This document shows, piece by piece, positions 10,399-22,445 of a stretch of DNA of 60,000 nt (positions are counted from its first letter, which is position 1; every line of letters begins with the position of its first letter). The stretch is from Chrysomallon squamiferum. Its lineage: Eukaryota; Mollusca; Gastropoda; Neomphalida; Peltospiridae. The notes beneath the pieces were generated by a model. That model was not told the origin of the DNA. It was given only the letters and a program-made list of their open reading frames with translations, and ran no database searches. The stretch is from the NCBI GenBank assembly GCA_012295275.1, contig CM022675.1, positions 207,740 through 267,739 on the forward strand, read 5' to 3'. The position numbers and the translations under genes were made by a program.

Positions 10399-10402
10399 TT
10401 TT
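10190..10402. repeat. (TTTA)n and (TAG)n microsatellites
   Basis: TTTA runs at about 10,194-10,218 and 10,345-10,400, with (TAG)n at 10,226-10,297. The second TTTA run forms the pyrimidine-rich approach to the WSC acceptor. Confidence 0.9.
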
Positions 10403-10406
10403 TCAG

Positions 10407-10549
10407 AAACAAACGAAACACTGTTTAAATTTGTTGAAGATATAGCGGTGTCACAAACTGTGTCAAACAGTCCTGTTACTATTGATGACAACAGTGTGTT
10501 TAAATGTTTCCAGTGGTGTAGCACAACAAAGAGAAGATTTGGTTTACAG
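10407..10549 (+). CDS. receptor copy 2: WSC domain, first half exon
   Basis: Acceptor TTTTTCAG, phase 1 in, phase 0 out at CAG/GTGATT. Encodes ETNETLFKFVEDIAVSQT, then SVFKCFQWC and RRFGLQ. The CxxxC followed by an FGLQ strand continues into GRKCFC of the next exon, giving the WSC pattern. With 11077-11221 it forms a 96-codon module bounded by phase-1 introns. Confidence 0.85.
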
Positions 10550-10744
10550 GTGATTGTTATTACTCTTCGATAAATGAATTCTTTCAAAACAGTATATTGT
10601 GTAATTCTGAGTTGAAGTCATAGACACAGAAATTAAATATAAAATATTCATGGACAGATACATAATCCAAGAAGCAAAATATACAAAGTTAAAGACAGAG
10701 ATACAGGCCTACAGATTAATGTTCACAATTTCAGGCTCATTTAT

Positions 10745-10849
<105 letters not shown>

Positions 10850-11076
10850 ACACACACACACATATATATCAGTAAGTATATATATCTGTCTATCTATTTG
10901 TCTGTCCGAATATCTCTCTTTTTTCTCATTTTCTCTCTTAGTAGCTATCTTTATAAGCTATTTAATAATTGACATTCATATCTATTTATCTACCTATCTG
11001 TCTCTGTTTGCTTTTTCTCTATCTATAGTAAGAAATAATAGATAAATAAATAAAGTTACATACTGTCATATTACAG

Positions 11077-11221
11077 GGAAGGAAATGTTTCTGCAGTCTT
11101 CCAGAACATAAAACAGACTCTAAGAACGATACAACATTCAAGAAAGTAAACAAAGTACGCTGTCCTGGGACCTATGACGAGTTCTGTGGTGGTGCGGACG
11201 TTATTTCTGTTTACGAATTAG
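11077..11221 (+). CDS. receptor copy 2: WSC domain, second half exon
   Basis: Acceptor TATTACAG, donor GTAAGA, phase 0 to phase 1. Encodes GRKCFCSLPEHK, then KVRCPGTYDEFCGGADVISV and YELG. The CFC, CPG and CGG spacing completes the WSC fold. It matches copy 1 at 488-632 with only a few substitutions. Confidence 0.88.
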
Positions 11222-11264
11222 GTAAGAATTTTATTTTGATAATATACAGGTAGCAGAAGTGTAT

Positions 11265-11266
11265 GT

Positions 11267-11321
<55 letters not shown>

Positions 11322-11323
11322 GA

Positions 11324-11356
<33 letters not shown>

Positions 11357-11357
11357 A

Positions 11358-11441
<84 letters not shown>

Positions 11442-11455
11442 TTTTTTTTTCTTCT
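11265..11455. repeat. (TC)n-(TA)n-(TC)n compound microsatellite
   Basis: TC runs flank a perfect TA run at 11,362-11,408. Confidence 0.95.
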
Positions 11456-11514
11456 TATCGGATCCGGAAAGTAGTAATTCAAAAACTAGTAGTTTTTGTA
11501 GTAATTAGTATTCA

Positions 11515-11787
11515 GTAGAAGCAGTAGTAGTAGAAGTAGCAGAGGCAGTAGCAGAAGTAGTAGAAATAATAGCATACATAGGAGAAGCAGTAGTAGACGT
11601 AATGGTTGTCGAACTGAAAACACTAGTAGTAATATTAGTAGAAGTAAACGTAGCAGTTGTTACTGTAGATGTTGATGTAACAGAAGAAGAAGAAATAATA
11701 CCATCTGTACGTGGCATAAGTAGTGGTACTAATAATAGAGACAGTAGTAGTGGTGGTGGTGATGGCAGTAGTAGTAGTAGTAGTAGA

Positions 11788-11838
<51 letters not shown>

Positions 11839-11842
11839 CAGC

Positions 11843-11901
<59 letters not shown>

Positions 11902-11915
11902 TAGTAGTAGTAGTA
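11515..11915. repeat. (TAG)n-rich trinucleotide tract
   Basis: Imperfect then near-perfect TAG repeats, at the same intronic position as the 21-bp minisatellite of copy 1. All frames lacking stops here are artefacts. Confidence 0.9.
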
Positions 11916-11959
11916 CCACACAGACACTGTTTTTATATTAAAGAAATGTTTTATTTCAG

Positions 11960-12076
11960 ATCTGCCTGTTTCTGTAGATATAAAAAGCAGAACAAGTAAA
12001 AACAGCAACTGCGGCTACGTCAGATATGAAAACAACAAAATCACCCTTCAGATTTGAAAAAACAAAATGGACCCAG
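11960..12076 (+). pseudogene. receptor copy 2: CTLD1 second half exon with in-frame stop
   Basis: Encodes DLPVSVDIKSRTSKNSNCGY, then VRYENNKITLQI, then TGA at 12055-12057. Copy 1 reads ITLRFADC at the same place. The difference starts with an extra A after CCCTTC, followed by an A-rich stretch shorter than in copy 1, which removes the Asp-Cys. Exon length is 117 nt and both borders are phase 1. Confidence 0.7.
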
Positions 12077-12089
12077 GTGTTTGTTCGAT

Positions 12090-12360
12090 TTTAAGATTAA
12101 TTAATTACAAATTTATTTTTTTGTTTGTCCATTTATTTGTTTTTCAATTTATTTATTTCTGGTGTTCATTTGTTTCCATTTTGAAACCAAATACGTTTGT
12201 GCATGAGTGGTATGTTTGTATGTCTGAATTTTTGTGTGTTTACCTAATATTATTTTTGTTATTTTAAAATGCTAACATCATCAGTTCTGTTTAAAGAACA
12301 ATCAAAAGCAGAGTTGTTAAAATACACAGAGTAATTCTACTAATATTTGCTCTACGTTTC
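12090..12360 (+). other. intron, no gene seen
   Basis: T-rich sequence alignable with copy 1 (1,780-2,117), ending in acceptor CTACGTTTCAG. Confidence 0.7.
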
Positions 12361-12362
12361 AG

Positions 12363-12578
12363 AGAAACGCTTTAAAACCAATGTGAGACCTCTCTGTGGA
12401 AATACTATATGTATATTAGAAAGATACTTACAGTGGAGTGAAGCAAAAGTACAGTGTGGTGGAAATTTGTCAAAATTGACAGACACAGCAGAGTCAGAAC
12501 TGAAAACACTAATTAAGAGTAAATGGTTAAAATATTGGATTTTTCTCAAACGAAATATTGAATGGAGGTGGATTGATG
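12363..12578 (+). CDS. receptor copy 2: CTLD2 first half exon
   Basis: Phase 1 to phase 1, donor GTAAGA. Encodes RPLCGNTICILERYLQWSEA, then KVQCGGNLSKLTD, SELKTLIK, YWIFLKRNIEWRWIDG. It is a canonical CTLD core with the N-terminal Cys pair. Gly of the usual WIG motif is Phe here, unlike copy 1. Confidence 0.82.
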
Positions 12579-12843
12579 GTAAGAACACACACAACCACAT
12601 ATTCAGACATATAACTATAAATACACGTACATGATTACACAATGAGCATGTGTACATGTGTGTGTGTATTTGTCTGTGCGAATGTCTGTTTAGACCGCAG
12701 CCACATAAATGACGCAACACAGCAGTTTTTCAGTGCCACAGCCATATCAGATTTCTTCATTATATTTCTTTTTTCTTTTCTTTATTTGTCTGTTTATTTA
12801 TTATATATATTTTATACTATTTATTTATTTATTTTAACTACAG

Positions 12844-12971
12844 GACACGGTGTTACAAATCTGTTTAACAGATATCGAACAACATACCATGAAAGCATTG
12901 CATGGTATAAAAACAGCTTTTACAACATTCCTAAAATTCGTTCACCAACCTTTCAGCTATTTGTCAACTTT
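12844..12971 (+). pseudogene. receptor copy 2: CTLD2 second half exon, 1-nt shorter
   Basis: Acceptor TTAACTACAG, donor GTGAGT. Encodes GHGVTNLFNRY, then HESIAWYKNSF and continues open. Compared with copy 1, one T is missing in TTTCA(T)GCTAT. The terminal Ala-Ile-Cys is lost and the exon exits in phase 0, while the stalk exon needs phase 1. Confidence 0.65.
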
Positions 12972-12999
12972 GTGAGTATTGCATTATATATGTATCTGT

Positions 13000-13618
13000 G
13001 TGTGTGTGTGTAATTGTCTGTGTGTAGGTGTGTGTGGAATGTGTAACACACACATAGACAGATCTGAGTAAACAGATATAGTTTAAAATAGGCACAGATA
13101 CACACGCACACGCAGAGAAAAACACGCACCAGTGTATACATCACACGCACGCACGTACATATATAGAATACATACATTCACATATTTATATGTATATTAT
13201 ATTAATTTAGGCTTCTATTTCTATAAATTAATATTTATTTTGAAAAGTTAAATTAGATAATGGAAAATCAACTCTTTAAGAAAGGTTATTATTGATCTCT
13301 AGTATTTCTTACATTTTTTAACATTTTTAAGTGAAATTAATAATAGTAGTGGTAGTAGAGATAGTAATAGTAGCAGTAGAGGAGTAGTAGTAGTAATAAT
13401 AAGAAGAAGAAGAAGAAGAAGAATGATGATTTTGAAAAAAAATCAAAAACGGAAATATATGTACACATACATACACCATGATCTTAAACCAAAAACAATT
13501 ACAATGACATTTGTTAAGAAATAAGATGATGTCGCTAATTTTGGTTATAATGATAATGATGATACATCATTTTAAAGTGAAATTAATAACAATATAACAG
13601 TAGTCGTAGTAATATTAC

Positions 13619-13659
<41 letters not shown>

Positions 13660-13895
13660 AGTAGTAGTAGTAGTAGTAGTAGTAGTAGCAGTAGTAATAG
13701 TAGTAATGCTGATGATGATTTTGAAACAATCAAAAACGGAAATATATACACACACATGCGTACATCCTGATCTTAAATCAAAAAGAATTACAATGGCATT
13801 TGACAAGAAATAAGATGATGTTGATAATGTTGATAAAAGTGATAAAGACGATTCACCATTTCACCATAAAGAAAAAACATGTAACTTTTATTAAT
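13000..13895 (+). other. intron with two (TAG)n tracts, no gene seen
   Basis: TAG/AAG tracts at 13,340-13,430 and 13,600-13,705. The sequence following each is similar (TTTTGAAACAATCAAAAACG-like, then CATTTG..AAGAAATAAGATGATG). This is an internal ~290-bp duplication of the segment present once in copy 1. Confidence 0.65.
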
Positions 13896-13897
13896 AG

Positions 13898-14014
13898 ATA
13901 AAACAACTACAACATCGGTTCCAACGAGCAAACTACTAACACTTAACACGACGGTAACAACGTTGTTTGAAAAAGGACAAAAACAACAGACGAACCAATC
14001 CAAGAACAATGCAG
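13898..14014 (+). CDS. receptor copy 2: Thr-rich stalk exon
   Basis: Phase 1 to phase 1. Encodes KTTTTSVPTSKLLTLNTT, then VTTLFEKGQKQQTNQSKNN. It is a Thr/Ser-rich juxtamembrane stalk with NTT and NQS N-glycosylation sequons. It lacks the extra block that disrupts copy 1. Confidence 0.72.
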
Positions 14015-14029
14015 GTCTTTTAAACATTT

Positions 14030-14340
14030 ACTTTGTTTTTATTTTGTCTTTTCTTTTATTTTATTTCATTGATTTGATTCTCCTTTTTTCAAATTTTTTA
14101 TTAACTTTTTAAACCTTGTTTTTAATATTATTTTTACTATTTATTATTATTATTATTATTATTATTTTGTTTGTTTCTTTGTTTTGGGGGGGGATTTTAT
14201 CTCCTCTTTTTTTAGTACCTTTCTGATGTGTTTTTTTATTTTTAATTTCAATTACGACTGCTGAATCTGGATAAATGATGTTAAAAGTTTTGTCATAAGC
14301 TGAAACTTAGGTAAATAAACAGATGTAACAATATTTATAA
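14030..14340 (+). other. intron, T-rich, no gene seen
   Basis: Low-complexity T-rich sequence with a G8 run at 14,186. The 3' end is conserved with copy 1. Confidence 0.7.
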
Positions 14341-14355
14341 CTTGTTTATTTTTAG

Positions 14356-14431
14356 CTTTGATTGGAGGCAGTGTTGTTGCTGTTATTGTTGCTATGGTAA
14401 CATCTACCTTGATTTTCATCTGGTTGAAACG
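14356..14431 (+). CDS. receptor copy 2: transmembrane helix exon
   Basis: Phase 1 to phase 2. Encodes ALIGGSVVAVIVAMVTSTLI, then FIWLKR. It is a single-pass membrane helix followed by a basic stop-transfer sequence. Confidence 0.88.
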
Positions 14432-14664
14432 GTAAACATTATTTATTTAGTTACTTAGTTAGTTAGTTATGAAATTCATTGTTATTTTATTTCACTGTAT
14501 ATTTATCTGTTAAAAGGCTAAAATTGTAGAAAACACGGATACTAGTGTAATGTAATAAAATCTTTGAACTGTTAAGAAACAATATATATATTTTTGTGAA
14601 TTATACGAAAATAAATAAATAAGTATATCTATTATTATTTTCAATTTTCTACATTATGTTACAG

Positions 14665-15472
14665 AAGAAAATGTTTTTGTTTCGCAAAAGAAAAAACATC
14701 AGCACAGAGAGTTCATTTTCGGAGTGAGACTGTTAAAAAAACCCAGAAGAACGTAAACAAAGGTCACATAAACAAAAGTTACAACACTGAAACTGCAGAC
14801 TATGAATCTGAACAAACTGTTAAAGCGAGAATTAATAAAATGGTGAACGAGAATCTGTCTAATGACGAAAAAAGTTACGTAATTTCTGACGTGACATGCG
14901 AAGGAGCACCTGATGACTATTACAGTAAAATTAACAAAGTTAAACAACAAAGAACGGTAACTCTACTTCAAACTGATAAACAGAGTTGTTCCCCTCTAAC
15001 CACTGACAGCAGACAGAATATTTACGTGAATGCTAGTAATGATTCAGATTACGAAACAGCAGAAGCGATTCAAGAAAATCGTCATGTTACTGAACATAAA
15101 CATAATGGTGACGATTTCGGCAAAACAGACGGGAAAAGAATGAAGACAAACACACCGAAGATGCACATTAACATCGCTGATGATGGAGTTTACGATACGA
15201 CAGACACAAAAATACCGACAGCAACTTCGTCGAATGTGTACCATCATCTTGGTAAACAAAACGTCGACGATTACGACACAACAGAAGCCGTTGTTTCAGA
15301 TTTCTGTGATTCCAGTTTATATAACCACACTGACGTAAATTCATCTCAGTATTCATTAAAAGCAGACGACATCAACTGTGAGAACGTAGATGAAGAACTG
15401 AATTTCTCTCAAAATGATGGAAATGTTTATTTCGTTCTGGAAGACGAAGATGTAGATGAAAATACAGATTAA
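14665..15472 (+). CDS. receptor copy 2: cytoplasmic tail exon with repeated tyrosine motifs
   Basis: Acceptor TATGTTACAG, phase 2 entry, open to TAA at 15470. It encodes about 268 residues. Tyr motifs in order include YNTETADYE, DDYYSKI, SDYETAEAI, DGVYDTTD, SSNVYHHLG, DDYDTTEAV, SSLYNHTD, SSQYSLK and GNVYFVLEDED. Three are YxxL/I type (YSKI, YHHL, YFVL). The tail is acidic and rich in Asn, Asp and Ser. Such motifs can bind SH2-domain proteins or endocytic adaptors, a role inferred from pattern alone. AATAAA at 15581 is a likely polyadenylation signal. Confidence 0.82.
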
Positions 15473-15580
15473 AATTTATAAATTAATTTTTTGAATTCTT
15501 AGAGTTCACGGTAATGTATAAAATGATATCGACCAATTCTCTTCACTCTACTAATTCCACATCAAATAACAAAACAAATC

Positions 15581-15586
15581 AATAAA
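15581..15586 (+). terminator. likely polyadenylation signal of receptor copy 2
   Basis: AATAAA about 110 bp after the tail stop codon; another lies near 15,911. Confidence 0.5.
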
Positions 15587-16027
15587 ATATTTGATGCAGC
15601 TTATTTTGAATTTAATAGTTGGTAAATATATATCCTGTCTATGTCATTCTCCTGCAAGAAATTATTACCTTTGTTTATCGTCAGAAAGTAATATCATTTG
15701 AGATATCATTTGTGGTGTTAATTAAAAAATATTTCAGTTTTATTTTATTCTAAAATTAGATTTCAACTATTTTACCTGTTGATGTTATACTTTGTTCATT
15801 TATATACTATGTTAGACCTTCACACATTATTATGTTAATTTGTTTTCTACTTTTATATATTATTCCTATTATTTAGATGTTACTGAGAAATTATATTAAA
15901 TTGTATGAAAACAATAAAATTTAAGAATGATAGAACTTTCTCTCTTATTTAATTAAAAAAAAGTGTATATCTATTTATGTAATGTTTTTCACAACAATTC
16001 ATCAAATTTATTAAGTAAAAATAAAAG

Positions 16028-16215
<188 letters not shown>

Positions 16216-16494
16216 TTGTGGCTCAAAACCTAAAACAGATAAATTCAATTTTCATAATTTATTCCACACGTAAACGTATTCTTAAAATTCGTAAACAGAA
16301 AACACTAATTTGTATATAGTCAAATGAGGAATACAGGAAAGAGGCAAACAACAGTTACACAGAGAAACAATGTATATGTGTGTGCATACTTGTATGTGTA
16401 CATGCATGTATGAGTGTATGTATGTGCGTTTGTCCTTGTTTGTGAATGCTAGAACACGTATTGTTTGTAAATAATGTGTGCGTGTGTGCGTGTC

Positions 16495-16734
16495 TGCATA
16501 GATAGAATTTATTGAATAAAAATTAAAACTGATACTTTGTACCTGTGGTGAACAGTCCCCCGGTAATCCATTTTCAAGTACAAATTACCGTATTAGCCAC
16601 TACGAGGTGGGGGTGTCATCACTCACCAGGTGACTCCGTGTCGCTGCATTTTAGGTACAATTTATTAAAACAATGGTGAGGAATCATCTAAAATTTACTT
16701 TGAATTCAAACAGTATACGACACATAGCAAATAA
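16495..16734 (-). other. left conserved core of unit A, possible minus-strand exon and poly(A) site
   Basis: This block is nearly identical to 28,411-28,648. On the minus strand it has acceptor-like AATTTTAG before ATGATTCCTCACC, then CACCTG/GTGAGTGATG, a consensus 5' splice site. Further on, AATAAA lies at 16513-16508 (minus). The minus-strand frame after the ATG is only about 22 codons, so a noncoding exon is more likely. It ends with one arm of the 25-bp inverted repeat. Confidence 0.5.
16708..16732 (+). repeat. left arm of 25-bp inverted repeat, unit A
   Basis: AAACAGTATACGACAC followed by ATAGCAAAT. It matches the reverse complement of 25,710-25,734 at 24 of 25 positions. The arms lie just outside the (GA)n plus satellite array. 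Confidence 0.85.
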
Positions 16735-16783
16735 CTATCTCTATTGTTAATATTCTTTTATTATTAAACTAAGTTATATATGT

Positions 16784-16945
<162 letters not shown>

Positions 16946-18179
16946 CATTGGAGTATATATTGTTATTAGTAATCCTCATATATAATTCATTTCTATATTC
17001 ACGATATTTCTATTCATCTGTCGATGTATGTAAGTATGTGTGGATGTCATTGATATCTTTTGTTAGTTTTATAGGCAGCTATTATTGATTGTGTGGATAA
17101 ATCGTGTATGTGTTTATATTTCAGTCACTGTTTGTGTTTCAATTGTCTTTCCAGAATTAAAAACACGTTTCATTAAACATTTTCCATAGGTACATATCAG
17201 TCCATATTGTCGTCAATTTATATCTGTAGGTGTGTATCAGCCTATATCTGTCTCTCTCGTTATCTGAAGCTGGGTCTCAATCTGTATACGTTTCTTCGTT
17301 ATTTGTAGCTGTGAATTACTATATATCTGTATCACTATATGTTTGTGTATGTTTGTATCACTCTCTATGTTATCTATGAATCTGTAGGTTTGTCTGAATC
17401 TATATGTGTCTTCTTTGGAATGTTATTAAATCTCTATCTGTATCTCGTTATCTGTAGGTTTGTCTGAATCTGTAGTGTGTCTATGTCTGTTTGTCCATAG
17501 GTGTATTATTAATCTGTCTCTGTATCTATGGTTTCCTGTATCAATCTGTATCTGTATCTATCTTTGTATATTGGTGTGTATTAATCTATATCTGTATATA
17601 TAGTTATCTATTTGTGTATATTAATCTATGTCTGTATCTGTAGATGTGTATTAATCTATATCTTAACTATGGTTATCTACAGGTGTATATTAAAATATAT
17701 CTGTATCTATCGTGATTTATAGGTCTGTATTAAACTTTATCTCCATCTATCGTTATGTATATCTAGGTAGGTTTCCATTAATCTATGTCTGTATCTATAT
17801 TATTATCTGTCTGTATCTATTATTATTTTCAGGTTATCTGTTAAATATCTGTATTTATCGTTATCTTTACATATCTTTATATATCTGTATATACCGTTGT
17901 TTTTGGCTGTGTATTGATCTATGCCTGTAACTGTTATGCCTAGGGGGTGTATCGGTGTATATCTATATCTATATTATCTATTGGTGTTTATGAATATTTA
18001 TAACTGAATCTTTCTTTACCTGTATGTGAATATCAGTGTATATGTGTATATCGTTACCTGTAAATGTGTATTAGTCTATATCTGTATATATCGGTATTTG
18101 TAGTTGTATTTATAAATCTATATCTGTCTTTGTCGTTATATATAGGTGTATTAATATATATCTGTATTTATCATTGTCT

Positions 18180-19660
18180 TCCTTATCTGTAGGTGTATCA
18201 GTCTATAATTCTATCTATCGCACTCTGCAGGTATGTATCTGTCTACAATTCTACCTATCACACTCTGCAGGTGTGTATCAGTCTATAATTCTATCTATCG
18301 CACTCTGTAGGTGTGTATCTGTCTACAATTCTACCTATCACATCTATATATGTGTATCATCTATAATTCTATCTATCTGTAGGTGTGTATTATATCTGCA
18401 GGTGTGTATGTATCGAAATGTAGTCTATAATTCTACCTATCGAACTCTGCAGGTAGGTGTATCTGTCTCTAATTGTAGGTATCTATCATTCTACATAGGC
18501 ATTTATGTATCAGTCTATAATTCTATCTGCCGCATCTGCAGGTATGTATCTGTCTATAATTCTATCTATCGCATCTGCAGGTGTGTATCTGTCTATAATT
18601 CTATATATCTGCCGCACCTGCAGGTATGTATCTGTCTATAATTCTATCTGCCGCACTCTGCTGTGTGTATCTGTCTATAATTCTATTATCGTATCTGCAG
18701 GTGTGTATCAGTCTATAATTCTATCTATCGCACTCTGCAGGTGTGTATCTGTCATATATATCTATCTGCCGCACTCTGCAGGTGTGTATTATCAATATAT
18801 AATTCTATCTATCGCACTCTGCAGGTGTATCTGTCTATAATTCTATCTATCGCACTCCTGTAGGTGTGTATCAGTCTATAATTCTATCTATCGCATTGTC
18901 TGTAGGTGTGTATCAGTCTATAATTCTATCTATCGCACTCTGTAGGTATGTATCAGTCTATAAATATATCTATCGCACTCTGTAGGTAATCAATTGTATC
19001 TGTCTATAATTCTATCTATCGCACTCTGTAGGTGTGTATCAGTCTATAATTCTATCTATCGCACTCTGCAGGTGTGTATCAGTCTATAATTCTATCTATC
19101 GCACTCTGCAGGTGTGTATCAGTCTATAATTCTATCTGTCGCACTCTGCAGGTGTGTATCTGTCTATAATTCTATCTATCGCACTCTGCAGGTATGTATC
19201 AGTCTATAATTCTATCTGTCTATTATATCTGCAGGTTTGTATGTATATCTGTCTATAATTCTATCTATCGCACTCTGCAGGTATGTATCAGTCTATAATT
19301 CTATCTGTCGCACTCTGCAGGTGTGTATCTGTCTATAATTCTATCTATCGCGCTCTGCAGGTGTGTATCTGTCTATAATTCTATCTATCGCACTCTGCAG
19401 GTATGTATCAGTCTATAATTCTATCTGTCGCACTCTGCAGGTGTGTATCTGTCTATAATTATATCTATCGCACTCTGCAGGTGTGTATCAGTCTATAATT
19501 ATATCTATCGCACTCTGCAGGTGTGTATCAGTCTATAATTCTATCTATCGCACTCTGCAGGTGTGTATCTGTCTATAATTCTATCTGCCGCACTCTGCAG
19601 GTGTGTATCAGTCTATAATTCTATCTATCGCACTCTGCAGGTGTGTATCTGTCTATATAT
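18180..19660. repeat. homogenised 40-bp subarray A1 (about 37 units)
   Basis: Units read GTGTGTATCAGTCTATAATT followed by CTATCTATCGCACTCTGCAG, most differing at one to three positions (ATC-A/T-GTC, TATC-A/G/C). The CACTCTGCAG end is private to this block. Confidence 0.92.
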
Positions 19661-20984
19661 CTGCTCCATTAATTATAGGTGTGCATTAATCTAGATATGT
19701 TTCTATCGTTATCTATTCGTGTGTACTAATCTGTGTATTTCTTTATATATAGGTGTGTATTAATCGATATCTATTTTTGTCATTATCTATACTTGTGTAT
19801 TAATCAATATCTCTTTCTACCGTTATGATTAGGTGTGTATAGACGTATACAGGTATATATGGTTATCTATGGGTGTGCACTAATCTATATCTTATATATC
19901 CTTATCTGTAGGTGTGTATTAATCAATATCTGTATCTATCGTTAGCTGTACGTGTGCATCAATCTATCTGGTTTTTTGTTATGTGTAGGTGTGAATTAAC
20001 TTATGTTTGTAGATATAGTTATCTTAAAGTATCTATCAACTTACACCTGTATCTATCGCTATCTGTAGGTATGTATTAGCCTGTGTACGTATATACGTTA
20101 TCTGTAGGTGTCTATTAATCTATGCCTGTATCTACTGTGATATGTTGGTATCAATCTCTATATAGGTGTCTTAGTTATCCATATGTTTATCTATTGTTAT
20201 CTATGAGTGTCTATTAATCTATATCTGTATCTATCTATATCTATATTTAGATGTGTACCGAGTGTCTTCGTTATCTATTAAATTATGTCTGTAGCTATCG
20301 TTATCCCTAGAGGTGTATCGATCCATATCTATATTTATCTTATCTATAGGTGTTTATCAATATATATGAGTATCTGTCGTTATCTGAAAATGTGTATCAG
20401 TCTATATCTGCATATATCAGTATGTGTACGTGTATTGATAAATCTATATCTGTATCTATCGTTATCTTTAGGCGTGTTTTAATCTATATCTGTTTCTGTT
20501 GCGATCTACAGTTGTGTATTAATCTAAAATCTCTATCTGCCATTATATGTAGGTGTGTATTAATTTATATCTGCTTTTATTGTTTTCTTTATGTGTGGTA
20601 TTAATCTGTACCTGTATCTGTCGTTATCTTTATCAGTGTCTGTATCTATCACGATGTGCATCAATCTATATTTGATTCTATCTTTATCCATAGGAGTGTA
20701 TTAGTCTGTATGTGTTTCTATCGTTATCTCTAGCAGTATTAAATTATATCTGTATCTATCATTATCTGTAGATGTGTATTAATCTAAAATATTTAGCTAT
20801 CGTTTTCTTTAAGTGTGTATTGACCTATATATCTAGATGTGTATTAATCTATATCTGTTGTTATCTACAGGTGAGTACTAATCTGTATTTATCGTTGTAT
20901 TTATGTGTGTATTAATCTACATCTCTATCTATCCTTATCTTTAGATATGTACTAATCTGTATCTGTATCTATCTTTATCTTTAG

Positions 20985-22445
20985 CTGTGTATTAATGTAC
21001 ATCTGTATGTATCTGTATCTATCTTTATCTTTAGCTGTGTATTAATGTACATCTGTATGTATCGTTATCCATAGCTGTGTGTTAATGTACACCTGTATCT
21101 GTCGTTATCCATAGCTGTGTGTTAATGTACATCTGTATCTATCGTTATACATAGCTGTGTGTTAATGTACATCTGTATCTATCGTTATACATAGCTGTGT
21201 GTTAATGTACATCTGTATCTATCGTTATACATAGCTGTGTGTTAATGTACATCTGTATGTATCGTTATCCATAGCTGTGTATTAATGTACATCTGTATGT
21301 ATCGTTATACATAGCTGTGTGTTAATGTACATCTGTATCTATCGTTATCCATAGCTGTGTGTTAATGTACATCTGTATCTATCGTTATACATAGCTGTGT
21401 GTTAATGTACATCTGTATCTATCGTTATACATAGCTGTGTTAATGTACATCTGTATGTATCGTTATACATAGCTGTGTGTTAATGTACATCTGTATGTAT
21501 CGTTATCCATAGCTGTGTGTTAATGTACATCTGTGTGTTAATGTACATCTGTATCTATCGTTATCCATAGCTGTGTGTTAATGTACATCTGTATGTATCG
21601 TTATCCATAGCTGTGTGTTAATGTACATCTGTATCTATCGTTATCCATAGCTGTGTGTTAATGTACATCTGTATCTATCGTTATACATAGCTGTGTATTA
21701 ATGTACATCCTGTATCTATCGTTATACATAGCTGTGTATTAATGTACATCTGTATCTATCGTTATACATAGCTGTGTATTAATGTACATCTGTATCTATC
21801 GTTATACATAGCTGTGTATTAATGTACATCTGTATCTATCGTTATCCATAGCTGTGTGTTAATGTACATCTGTATCTATCGTTATACATAGCTGTGTATT
21901 AATGTACATCTGTATCTATCGTTATACATAGCTGTGTATTAATGTACATCTGTATCTATCGTTATACATAGCTGTGTATTAATGTACATCTGTATCTATC
22001 GTTATACATAGCTGTGTATTAATGTACACCTGTATCTGTCGTTATCCATAGCTGTGTGTTAATGTACATCTGTATCTATCGTTATACATAGCTGTGTGTT
22101 AATGTACATCTGTATGTATCGTTATACATAGCTGTGTGTTAATGTACATCTGTATGTATCGTTATACATAGCTGTGTGTTAATGTACATCTGTATGTATC
22201 GTTGTCCATAGCTGTGTATTAATGTACATCTGTATCTATCGTTATACATAGCTGTGTATTAATGTACATCTGTATCTATCGTTATCCATAGCTGTGTGTT
22301 AATGTACATCTGTATGTATCGTTATACATAGCTGTGTATTAATGTACATCTGTATCTGTCGTTATACATAGCTGTGTGTTAATGTACATCTGTATCTATC
22401 GTTATCCATAGCTGTGTGTTAATGTACATCTGTATGTATCGTTGT
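20985..22445. repeat. homogenised 40-bp subarray A2 (about 36 units)
   Basis: Units read CTGTGTGTTAATGTACATCT followed by GTATCTATCGTTATACATAG. They alternate at a few fixed positions (ATACATAG/ATCCATAG, GTGTTA/GTATTA, TATCTAT/TATGTAT) in short runs, as expected of recent multi-unit amplification. Confidence 0.93.

Noticed and set aside
11505-12008. 167-residue minus-strand Tyr/Leu-rich frame
   Set aside because: Lies over a (TAG)n tract and antisense to a receptor exon; no independent support.
18174-18840. Long Tyr/Ser/Ile-rich open frames in the satellite
   Set aside because: The 40-bp unit changes frame every copy and the frames end as units mutate. No conserved protein between arrays A and B.
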